NCBI GenBank assembly: GCA_963681505.1
Contig: OY811993.1
Location: 1,304,693 to 1,368,692 of the forward strand
Reading direction: 5' to 3'
DNA: 64,000 bases
Origin: Eunapius fragilis
Taxonomy: Eukaryota > Porifera > Demospongiae > Spongillida > Spongillidae
The position numbers and the translations under genes are program-made. The notes under the pieces were generated by a model, which made no database searches, had not been told where the DNA came from, and was given only the letters and a program-made list of their open reading frames with translations. This document shows, piece by piece, positions 24,322-36,500 of the stretch (positions within the stretch are counted from its first letter, which is position 1; each line of letters begins with the position of its first letter).

Positions 24322-27300
24322 CTGTGATAAAATTCAGTAATTTAGCCAACGTAGGACCTAAAGGAAATCAACATATATTGTCTAAAGTACACAGCAATAA
24401 TACTTAAAATGAATGTCTTGTTAATGCATGTACTTCATGCATAGCAAGGTCAATTGTGAGTTGCAATAGCACTTTTATCACACTCAATTTGTAAGTTTTT
24501 TTTTTTTTAATTTTTTTTTTTAATTTTTATTTTATTTTGCAGGTAATAATAAAGTTACAAGAGAATACATGAAAGGAATAAATGCACATACAGAACTACA
24601 TTATTATATAAACTAACATATATGGCTAACAACAACACAACCTAACATTTACAATGTACTGGCACACTAACACACTCGATCACTCGCACACAGAACTAAA
24701 AGTCATCTAAACCATCAAAGGAACTTAATGTTCCCAAGACGGAGGTAGAATTTCCTCTCTGGATTGCCACAGAAAGGCGCTGGAGTAAGAATTGGTAGGA
24801 TTGTGAGTCTCCAGTGGTTTTGTGCAGACGATGGCCAAGGTCCTTAAGAAAGGACAATTTTTCAGCACCAAACACACCAAGAGACTCACATGCTATGGGA
24901 ACAAAGAAGTATTTAGCTCCAAGAGAGGAATACTTCTTCCTCTTTTGAGATTCAGCCTCTGCTGCTACCAATCCTGGGCCTCTTTCAGCAGTGGAGAGAT
25001 ATGATGGTGCCAAGGTGTCTCTGCATGTAGCATCCCACACAAGGAGTTTCCCCTCTTTCCAGGGAACCATTGAAATTCCATCTGGCCTTTTACCATCAGA
25101 TCTAGCTACTCCAGAAGGCTCCAAACGAGCAGGTATTTTTGCAGCTGACAGTGCTCTGTGGATGATGTCGTTTAAGCTAGAATGCCTGGAGTGGCGACCT
25201 TCACTCCATCTACAGCTAAGGACATGAGTAGCAAGGTCATTCACGTGAGAACCACAATGGCGACAAGTGTGTGAATGGCACAAGGGAACACCAAGTCTGA
25301 GCCCAACTGCAATTCGGATGGTGGAGTTATCCATTCTCAGGCCTATGGAGGATATAGGGAATGCATTTAGCCATTTTCCTGACTCTGGTGTGGATGCAGC
25401 AAGAAGACGAGCACGGGAAGATGGACTATCAGCACTGGCCAGCAGACCTTGAGCTACCAACTGCATTTTTGGTAGATCCCAAGCTTTTTGAAAACAAGAA
25501 GCAGGAGGTACAGGTGGGGCTGTGTTGTTTCCTTTGGACCAGTGGGAAAGTGCAGACTCAACATCAGGGATGGAGGCATTGTGCAGAGATGCAGGGAGCA
25601 TGCTCTTCAATGTATCAGAGGTGCCAGCAGCTGAAGCCAGGAAGGCTGAAGGTGCAAGCTGACATGCACTCCGAATACCAAGGCCGCCAAGCTTTATAGG
25701 AAGCTGAACTTGTGTCCAGGCTGGATCATTAATTCCAAGAGAGATATTTAAAGTGCTGCTTAGGATGGATCGCAAAAGGTCATTGAAATCAGCAAGTTTC
25801 TCTGAAAGGAAACAGGGAGAGGTGCGCAAAATGTTTAGAAGCTTGGGTATTGCAAATGAGTGACGCAGCAATAGCAGAGCATCATGTGCATCTAAATTGC
25901 ACAACCTTTCACCCATTTTTTTCAAAAAAACTATTTTTGCACAGATAGCAGCAGATATTGAAGCAATATCACCTAGGGGAGTACCCAGAAGTGTGGTGCA
26001 CTTTGGTTCTGTAACTTGCAGTCCAGGGACTGCAGTCAGCATTGCTTGTATTATGGTGGTGTTGTTGCTGATGATCTCTGATTTTCCATAATTAAGTTGT
26101 AGACCCAATGAATGTGCTTCCTTGGTGATTAACTGGAGGTCTTTAAGCACATCAGTTAAGGTTCCACCAAGGGTTCCATCATCCAAGTAGAACATGCGCA
26201 ACTCAGATTTTAATTGAGAGCACATGTTGTGGATTGTGAGACAAAAAAGCAGAGGTCCGAGAGGGTCACCCTGCTGCACCCCTTCTGACGACTGAATAAC
26301 TTCTGTTCCCCAAAACAAGGAAGATGGTGAACAGTACACAGAATGGACAAAAGGAAGCAAACTAGGGGCAAGATCTTTAACTGCCAGGAGCATCTTATCC
26401 CTGCGGATAGTATTAAATGCATTCTTAAAATCAAGTTTAAGAATCAAATGATCATGGGGCAGGTTGGATAGATAGACTCGCGCAGAATGTATGGCAATTT
26501 CAATTCCCCTCTTTATTCCATACCCCAACTGCTTTGGAAAAAGTAATTCCCCCATCTCCTTCATCACTTTACTTCCTGCACATTTGGCAACAAGACGACG
26601 AAGGGTACATCCAACAGCAATAGGGCGAATACCCCCATCCTTCTTTTTAAGTGCAACCAGTGAAGCACCAAAAAAGAATGGACGAACAGAGACAGGTGTT
26701 TTACCCTCCAGAACATGATTGACAAAAGCAGAAAGGGAAGCCAGAAGGGAACTGGAACCATTTCCATTTAATGGCCCAATGAGATCTTTGAGATGTTGCG
26801 GTCTTAAACCATCAGGCCCACCTGCTGAACTGTTAGGAAAGGATCGGATGGAGAGAGCAATTTCTTTTTCACTGATGGAGAATGATTGGTTGGTGGGTGG
26901 AAGGTCAGGAATGACTGAGTCTGCAGGTGGTGTAGGATGCTTCTGTTGAAGAGCTGTGAGTGTAGCTTGATCCATATGATGATAGGAATTATGTATAGTC
27001 AGTATTAATTATGAAAATGTAACTACTTTCAATTTTGTTCCAAAATATTGTTGGGGTGGTGCACACTTGTGCACATGTAAAATGGTTTTTACCATTTGGA
27101 CACTGAAGAGACCTAGTTACATTTAATGGTACTAGCAAGCAGTAAAACCTTTTAGCATTGGGCTGAAAAACCTTAAATCCTTTTTTACATGCATTTAACA
27201 AGCCGTGCTAGCAGAGCTATCCATATATATTGTTTACCTTAATGGATAGCTCTCACTGCTTATTATATATACCATACTGTTCCTAAAAGGGTAATTAGTC

Positions 27301-30300
27301 ACATAATAGTCTAACCATAATGTGGTCAAATAAGTGTTTTATTAATTGATGTTGCTTCCTTCCTTTTTAAACCACCATTGCCTATATCTATCCACTTTAT
27401 CAAATGAGAATGTTTCTAGAACAAATTGTATTATTCATCACAAATAAATCTACTTTTGGTTACAGTAGTTGTAAAAAAAAAAGACAAACATGATATTAAA
27501 GTTAAATTACCCTAGACTTCATTAATGAGTAGCACAATCTTTGGTGGCAAAGGTAATATCAGAGCTATCAGTTTAGCTAGAGATATTTTTATTGGACCCA
27601 CGATTTTAAACAACACACACAAGATCTACCTACCATCAGTATTTCCTTCTCTTTCGGTGATGTATGATTTGAAGTGTTCTAACGCATTTACCTCAGCAGG
27701 TGTAATTTCTTTTGAATGAGTTTCAATTAGCCCTATAAAACTGCTTGCTAATAAACGCTGTTGGTCATACACAAACAGCTCTTTGGTAATATGGCAATTC
27801 TGTTTGCAGAACTCCAAAAAACCCAAACATGTCAGTCCTGTTTGAAAAGCCTGGATATTATGAATGCGCTTGGATATAAGCTCTTCTGAAATCAAACAAT
27901 TCAATAAGTTCATTTTTGATTCGATAGTTATCGATTTCGGGATTGGCCATCGTGAACCATTTATGATAGTCATAAAGGTTGGCTCCTTTAGAAGTTCATC
28001 CAGATCACTTGTGGTTATTCAGGCATCAATCTATATGGAATTAAATACATGATGATATATGGAAAGTGAAAAACTAATGCACTTTTATCTAATAAATTTC
28101 ATTTGGGGAAGGGAAATATTAGACTAATACCAAGAAAAACATGTTATGATACTCCATTCTGCCCTTAGTTCTAACCAACGTGTGCACAGATTATCTGAGG
28201 GCACAATTGGGATAGGCACTACCAGCAGGGTTTTCCGTAGAGCAGGACATATATTACACTCATTAGTTTTTGTATTTTTAAGGAAGTCATCTGTGATTGC
28301 CACAAATTGAGTGTTAAGTGTTGCAAAAATCAACACTTCATTCAAGAGACTTAGTATGTGAGCACTTGATGTAGACCAGGCTGCGTAAACAGCTGAAGTG
28401 TTAAATTTTGAATAACCAACTAATTGCCCACCTAAAGAATGTCATATATGTCCTGTTCTACTGAAAACCCTGACCAGTAATTATAAAATTTTACAGTTAG
28501 CAACATCCATGCAAAACAATAGAAAGCATTTTCATTCTGATTCATAAATTTCTAGTGTGTCCCAAAGAATTCAATCACAAGTACAAGTAGTTCATTAATG
28601 TTCAGTTGTCTTGGGGGGCATATATACAAACGTGATTCGAGATAGTGTGGCATTGATGTGATGTAAAGAATAATGAACGCTTGAAACAGCACATTAGTAC
28701 ATGTAGCTAGGATATAGAATTTTACCCCAGTTATGAATTCATAAACCACAAATGCAATCAGATTGTTTAGTTTTTTTTCGCTATCAAGAGTGAGTCTAAA
28801 TAAGGATTTTCACATTCTTTTCAACTGTGCACTTGTAGATGACAAAAAGGGGTCTTTCCTGTCATCATACATGTTCTCCAAATTTTTCGTTCTTAATTAA
28901 TATTCACAATGCTAAATAGGAACACTTTTAGAAATTTTTCAAATTGCAAATTTCATTAATTGGAATACTCGCTTATAGTGGTGAAATAGTATTGAGGCTT
29001 TATATATCAGAGGTTGTGATAGCAATTTTAATGCACAATATCAGATATAGCTGCAGCAATTCACGTTAACTATAACTGAATACTGCAGTGTATGGATTGA
29101 AGAATTCCAGCTGCTCAACTCTATAAAGGATGAGTTTACTGCAGGTGGATGGCTCTCAACCCCAGTGGTCAGGAAAACAGTTTTTCATTGTACTTTTAAC
29201 TCTGTGACCACCAAGAGCAAATTTATGGATATCGTGGTTGTCCCTACCGTGTTCCCCCCCTCGCTAACTATAAGCGCGCATGAGGGCGTAGCTATAGGTA
29301 CAAAGCATGTTTAGGTGGTTAGTGCCAGCTGGAAAGAGTTCTTTTATGTGCGTATAGAAATGTAGCAAAAGTACGTTTAGTCTTGACGAGTTAGTGAAGA
29401 TGCTGGATATTGAATGTGACAATGATAAGGAAGACCTATGTGGAGATGAATTTGAAGGCTACATCGACCAAGAAATGGATGAAAAGAATGAAGAGGTTAT
29501 GGTAGATGCCTATGCTCACGTGGACGAGGACGAAGCTGTGGGTGAGATGTAGAAGACACAGACGCAAATGACAGTTTGCCACAATACACACAAACAACAG
29601 GGCTGACAAAAGACATGCAAGGAAAGACTTTTGCTTTTTCAGGATGATAGTGTTATTGATGTGATAGTTAGCCAGACAAATCTTTTTGCAGACCAATTCC
29701 TTTCCAGCCATGATATCTCTAGAGTGAGAGCACAGATACAGATAAATATACAATGCAATCAAAATCAAAAGATATGCACACAACCATACATAACATGCCA
29801 ATACATACGCACACAACATATACACCACACATGTGTATGAACACACATTTGCCATATTTCGCCCACGTGCATAGACAACGCAGCCACTCACCGCACAAAC
29901 ACAGGAAAATACACTGTATTAATTTACATTCTGTGTTTTACCAAGGCTTTGCACCCCCCCCCCCACACACCCTCCTGTGTTATTACCAAGGCTTTGCACA
30001 CCACACCTTACAACCCCCCTGTGTTCTAGGTTTTGCATACCCACTACACTAACAAGGCTACGCGCTATTTTGCCCAGCGCACTAACATACACCTTGTTCC
30101 ATAAACCACCATGGTTCTTTACTGACACACCCAGTGTAAAATGGCCGCCCTTGTAATAGTAGCTATTCAGTGAAACAAATCTTACCAAGCTGAAGAGTAG
30201 AAAACACTATAAAATCAATAGATAACTCACCTTTCAAATCTGCCTCTGATACAACAAAAAGAGTTGACAAAGTCAGTGGTCATAGCGGAGCGAATGGTAG

Positions 30301-33300
30301 AGAGTAAGAACAGCCACGCAAAAAAAAAACATTCAACCTGGTGAAATAGCTTTACATTTCAGGTCAGATAAGCCACTTTCATAAAAGATACAACAGATCA
30401 ATTGTAACACGAGCACAAAACAATGGTATCTAAAAGATGCCATAGTTGTCAATGTATTATAAACAGCCCTGGCGGTGGGATAATTATTACGTAATGCACA
30501 ATTGACGCTCAAAGAGTTAAGGAATCAGGATTTCATGATGAAGGACTTGTAATGAACTTTTATATTGAAAAGGATGGTTCATTCAGATTTTACATGATCC
30601 TTCTGGCCATTGGCTGACTATTAGTAATGTCGGACCACGGAAGCCACATTCTGTGGATCTATAACAGTTTTTATTCATTATGTCTTTAATGTTCAACAAC
30701 AAATAGCTTGTCTTCTAAACACTGATATGCCACATATCTAATTAGAGTTTGCGACTGTACATACAAGCAACATGGCAGTGATGATTGTGGTCTCTTCTCT
30801 TTAGCATATACAACAGCTCTGTGCTATAATGAGCAACCAGGAAGCTATGTATTCGACCAAGCCAATCTTCACTGCCACCTTATATCTTGTCTGGAAAATA
30901 AAAGGTTTTCAATGTTCTATTCAAATCCTATTATCGTCAAGCAATGAAAATTCATTTCAAGCAAACCATAAGCTTTTTCTGTACCTATAGAATGCCACTA
31001 CTATCAGACATTACTATGATGAGCTACAGCAACTGCAAAGAACACTTCCATGGTGAGGTGTGCATTGACATTCTATCACTTTATACAAGGCAGCAGAAGA
31101 AAACAAGGTGGCTAGGTCCTATTTGTACTCAATTACTATTTTCTTTATATTCATATTTTATCCGCGTAAAGTAATCAGCTTGAGTTTGTCTTTTATGCCC
31201 GTGTAGCATATGGCTAAATTATAGGCAGTCTGTTTCGGTCCTAGGATCAAATCAGGCAGCGTACGACCAAACTAAGCAAAGCCTGTTTTAGTCTGCTGGA
31301 CCAAACCAGCCTGCCTGAACGGTTCTAGGGCCATTTCCGGATAGGGCAATACAGCCCCTGATTATTTCTGGCAAGAGCTAAAATGGTTTAAAAACAAGGA
31401 GTTGACATCTAGACAATATACATGAAGTGGGCATTGGTGGTAATAACCAGTTCAAAAGTTCAATTAAAGTTGTTATATTCAAGAGCATGAAAATTGGTAA
31501 CGAATATCCCAAAATATACGTAATCACAGAATATAGCTAGAAATAAGAATAAATTAACTTTTAAAATTAGGTGGTCTATTATTAAATTGCAAAAGCAATT
31601 CACCATAGCATTTCTTCCATAGTTATTTAACATAATATAGCATTTAACAAGCTCAATATACTTTTAACAATGTTTCTACAGTCTATTAAATGTTACGCAC
31701 CTTTTCAATGAGAGCAATTGCTTCTGCAGATGCTAAAGTCTGTGGAATGTCTTTAAGGTTTAACTGTTCTGCTGTGGACTCCATATCATTTGTTATGATG
31801 TACTGATATATAGAAGGACATACATTGCGCAGAGTGGGTCCACCATTGACAATTGAATGTACTACCAACATTCCAAAATATTCAAAGTATGGCTCTAATC
31901 CTGCATCCTTTTTAGGTACTCTTGAGTAGATATCTCCTTCAAATAATATCTGATCACCTTCACTTAAGGCCAGCTCGAAAAAAGTACCTTTAATGGCCCC
32001 TGCATCAATGCCATCTTCACCCTCAAACTCAACATTTAACTTCGATTTCATTTTATCAGGGTTATGCTTGGCAGTTTTATAGAATTGTAAAACTGCATTC
32101 CATAAATTATTACGTGCAATATTTAACCAAATTTCTTTAGATTCATTCATTATGGAGCTCACGTAACCATTTAACAATTCAGCAAGTGAATATGCATTTG
32201 TAGTAGACTTCTTCAGCAAAATGTCCACAGCATTTTTATGTTTAGCAGCTTCATGTAATACGTTAAGTGGGATGTTTGGAAACATATCTTGAAGCACTTT
32301 TATATCCAGATCCTAAAAGTAGACCAAAATTGTAAAGTTCTGTTATCAAGGTTTAACTGCATACCATTTAAAAAACACTGGTTTGAAATAATACTGCTTT
32401 TTTGGTGTCCTGGAGACATTATTCTACACACGGGTTCACTGCAAAAGGGATTTAGTACGGTGGCCCGGTAGGTCGCGTACCAAAACATTAGACATAAGAG
32501 CGATTTGGCGTAAAACCAAATCGGATTTGGCGCAAAAACGTATGACGGATTTGGCACAAAGCGTATGTCGGATTTGGCGCAAAGCATATGTTGGATTTGG
32601 CGCAAAGCGTATGACGGATTTGGCGCAAAACGTTTTTGGAGCAAAACGTTTTTGGAGCAAAACGTTTTTGGGCGTTGCCCCAGACTGGATGTCGGACAAC
32701 GAAAGTAGTTATTAGAGCGATAATATATACGGCAGGCAGGCAGACAAATGGTGGAGATGGGTGTATGGGATAGTGGAAGTGTGTAAGGATGGTGGAGGTG
32801 TGTGTAGGGGATGGTGGAGGTGTGTGTAAGGGATGGTAGAGGTGTGTGTAGGGGATGGTGGAGGTGTGTGTAGGGGATAGTGGAGGTGTGTGTAGGGGAT
32901 AGTGGAGGTGTGTGTAGGGGATGGTGGAGGTGATTGGAAGGGATGGTAGAGGTGTGTGTACGGAATGGTGTAGGTGTAGGGATGGTGGGGTGTGTGGAGA
33001 TGGTGGAGATGTCTATGGGACAGGTGGAGGTGTGTAGGGGATGGCGGATGTGCACATGTGTTGGGTGATGCATATATCTGTGTGGCATGTGCTTTGTACT
33101 TCACCATGTTATGTGGATCCATCCTCATCCTTTACTCCTCCCCTCCACATCCTTCACCCCTCCCTCCACATCCTTCACCCCTCCCCTCCACATCCTTCTC
33201 CCCTCCCCTCCCCATCCTTCTCCCCTCTCCTCCACATCCTTCTCCCCTCTCCTCCACATCTTTCCCTCTCTCCTTCTCCCCTCCCCTCCACATCCTTCAC

Positions 33301-33546
33301 CCCTCTCCTCCCCATCCTTCACCCCTCAACATCCTTCACCTCTCCATTCCCCTCCTTGGGCCCTACAGGTGGATTTCACCACTTTCCTGACCATGACACT
33401 CAGACAGAGGAAGATCTCAAAGAGATTGGTGTGTCAACCCTTGGGGCATGAAGGAAGCTCCAGATAGCCATCTCAGGTGTGGTGTGCTCCATTTGGATTT
33501 TTGAAATGCCTACTTCCATACCATATGCCATGCACGCATGCACACA

Positions 33547-33580
<34 letters not shown>

Positions 33581-36500
33581 GAGACAGAGGTTATAGCCTC
33601 AGCCTCCCTCCATCGTTACGCCAAGGGGGTTCTGTCCACAGCAGCTGCCTCCCACCTCTTCCCGGGTAATGTCCAGGGTCGCATGGCAACCTTGGGCGGT
33701 ATGCGTGGGGCCAGCCGATGTATGAAGATTGGAACAACATGGCCGCCAAAAACTGATGCCCACGTCAACATTGACATATAATGCCCCCGTCACCTTTTTG
33801 ACTCCACCCTAACCTCGCCATGCCCCTTTTTGTAATGGAACTGAATCATCATCAATGCTGTCCTTTTTTTAAGTTTGCTTCAATTTAGTTTCATGATTGC
33901 AGTGTGTCATTACAATACATTTAGTTTACACGTTGTAGTTATACGTACAGTAGCTATGGGTACAAATCACCATGTTCAAATTAATATTGGCATGTTTCTT
34001 GGAGAGAGAAGGATGTGGAGGGGAGGGGTGAAGGATGTGGAGGGGAGGGGAGGGGTGAAGGATGTGGAGGGGAGGGGAGGGGTGAAGGATGTGGAGGGGA
34101 GGGGAGGGGTGAAGGATGTGGAGGGGAGGGGAGGGGTGAAGGATGTGGAGGGGAGGGGAGGGGTGAAGGATGTGGAGGGGAGGGGTGAAGGATGTGGAGG
34201 GAGGGCTGATGGATGTGGAGAGGAGGGCTGATGGATGTGGAGAGGAGGGGTGAAGGATGTGGAGGGGAGGGCTGATGGATGAGAAGCGGTGAAGGATGTG
34301 GAGGGGAGGGGTGAAGGATGTGGAGGGGAGGGCTGACAGATATGGAGGAGAGGGGGTTGAAGGATGTGGAGGGGAGGAGTAAAGGATGAGGATGGATCCA
34401 CATAACATGGTGAAGTACAAAGCACATATGCCACACAGATATATGCATCACCCAACACATGTGCACATCCACCATCCCCTACACACCTCCACCTATCCCA
34501 TAGACATCTCCACCATCTCCTCCACACACCCCCACCATCCCTACACCTACACCATTCCCTACACACACCTCTACCATCCCTTCCACACACCTCCACCATC
34601 CCCTACACACACTTCCACTATCCCATACACACACCTCCGCCATCCCCTACACACACCTCCGCCATCCCCTACACACACCTCCACTATCCCATACACGCAC
34701 CTCCACCATTTGTCTGCCTGCCTGCCGTATATATCGCTCCAATAACTACTTCCGTTGTCCGACATCCGGTCTGGGGCAACGCCCAAAAAGGTTTTGCTCC
34801 AAAAACGTTTTGCGCCAAATCCAACATACGCTTTGCGCCAAATCCGTCATACGTTTTGCGCCAAATCCGTCATATGTTTTGCGCCAAATCCGATTTGGTT
34901 TTACGCCAATTCGCTCTTATGTCTAATGTTTTGGTACGCGACCCACCGGGCCACCGTAGATTTAGTTATGGTACAGATCAGGCCTAAATATTATCCTGTA
35001 AACCAAGCGATACATAGGGGCCTATCAAGCTGTACATCTACGCTGAGCATGCTATAGATTGTAAGATTAAAGTACATTTATTTATGCTTGAACAAATAAC
35101 TCTCTTGGACAGGTATCCGACCCTGTGGGCAGATATAGGTTTGGTTGAGGATTGATTATAATCATTTAAAAACTTAACTCACATATTGAGGGACAACTGA
35201 GAAAAAGATCACTTATCTCTTTGTCGCAATTAAACGACAACACAAAGATCTAGTTGGTTCCATGTCATAAAACTGTGCACTTTCAGAGAAGAATGCTCGA
35301 ATCAGTTCGTCGAGCCCAGTCCCAAAAATCATAGTTTCTGTCGTCATCTTTCTTCTGGAGGATATAACTCGAACTCGAGCTAGGAATAGTACCAATCGCT
35401 TCAGAATGCATCTGCAAGGTGCCCCTTCAGGTCATATAGACATATATCACATCTAGACAGAAACTATAGTGAGAAGTACCTTATGTGTTAGCAAGTTCCA
35501 TATTGGAATTTATATTACCAATGACATCATGATAGGGAGTACAAATAAGTCAACCTGCACAGGTGGTGTTCTTTTTATATCACTGCTATTGATCAATACT
35601 TTGTCTAGTGAAGTTTTTAATGCCTTTATGCTATCGAAAGAAGAAGCGAAGCAACAAAAGGAATACCTCCAAAAGAAAGATGAAATTTTAAGTAACACGC
35701 CAACAGAAGAGAACAAGGCTAGAGCCCAAAAGTGCTATGAAGCAAATCCAGAGAAGAATACTGTAAGCATCATAATTTAAGGAATGTTGCAAATAAGGAT
35801 TTTTGTAATCAAGGAATAGGCACATGGATGTATTTGAAAGACCCCAGATGCTGTCCTACTTGCTAATCAAATGCAATACCAAATTGCTAATCAAATGCAA
35901 TACCAGACCTGTCCAGACATAAAGCGAGCTGCCTCAGTACAGAAGAGGTCTTGGAACTACCAAAAAAACTACCATCATATTTTATAGCATGATCGATGAA
36001 TGGCACTATTGGATTCACAAATCCAAAAAGTCCTATACATAAGCAGCGTTACCACCTCCACCAGCAACTGGCTAATCTAAAGCGCCCAGCAAGCAGTACT
36101 ACCACCTCCACCAACAAGCAGTACTACCACCTCCACCAGCCAACAGTACTACCACCTCCACCAGCAAGCAGTACTACCACCTCCACCAGCAAGCAGTACT
36201 ACCACCTCCACCAACAAGCAGTACTACCACCTCCACCAGCAAGCAGTACTACCACCTTCACCAGCAAGCAGTACTACCACCTCCACCAGCCAACTCTACT
36301 ACCACCTCCACCAGCAAGCAGTACTACCACCTCCACCAGCCAACTCTACTACCACCTCCACCAGCAAGCAGTACTACCACCTTCACCAGCAAGCAGTACT
36401 ACCACCTCCACCAACAAGCAGTACTACCACCTCCACCAGCAAGCAGTACTACCACCTTCACCAGCAAGCAGTACTATCACCTCCACCAGCAAGCAGTACT

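Larger units (their letters stand above)
32456..34958. mobile_element. Foldback DNA transposon B, 7-bp target duplication
   Basis: The ends match those of the element at 3096-5587 (TACGGTGGCCCGGTAGGTCG; the right end has one change, CCCACC for CCTACC). It is flanked by GATTTAG at 32449-32455 and 34959-34965. The arms are about 880-950 bp, with a loop at about 33350-34000. From outside in each arm holds a 23-bp repeat array, a roughly 22-bp array (GGTGGAGGTGTGTGTAGGG type), an ACATGTGTTGGGTGATGCAT segment, and a CCTCCCCTCCACATCCTTCA array. The interior sequence is wholly different from element A, so only ends and design are shared. It lies in HECT gene intron 2. Confidence 0.88.

Noticed and set aside
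24822-26949. Plus-strand ORFs opposite the LINE reverse transcriptase
   Set aside because: Shadows of the minus-strand 759-residue ORF.
29436-29891. 151-residue hydrophobic, Cys-rich minus-strand ORF
   Set aside because: Antisense to the acidic piggyBac-like ORF. The Cys/Leu/Tyr richness comes from CA-rich sequence on the other strand, with no domain or splice evidence.
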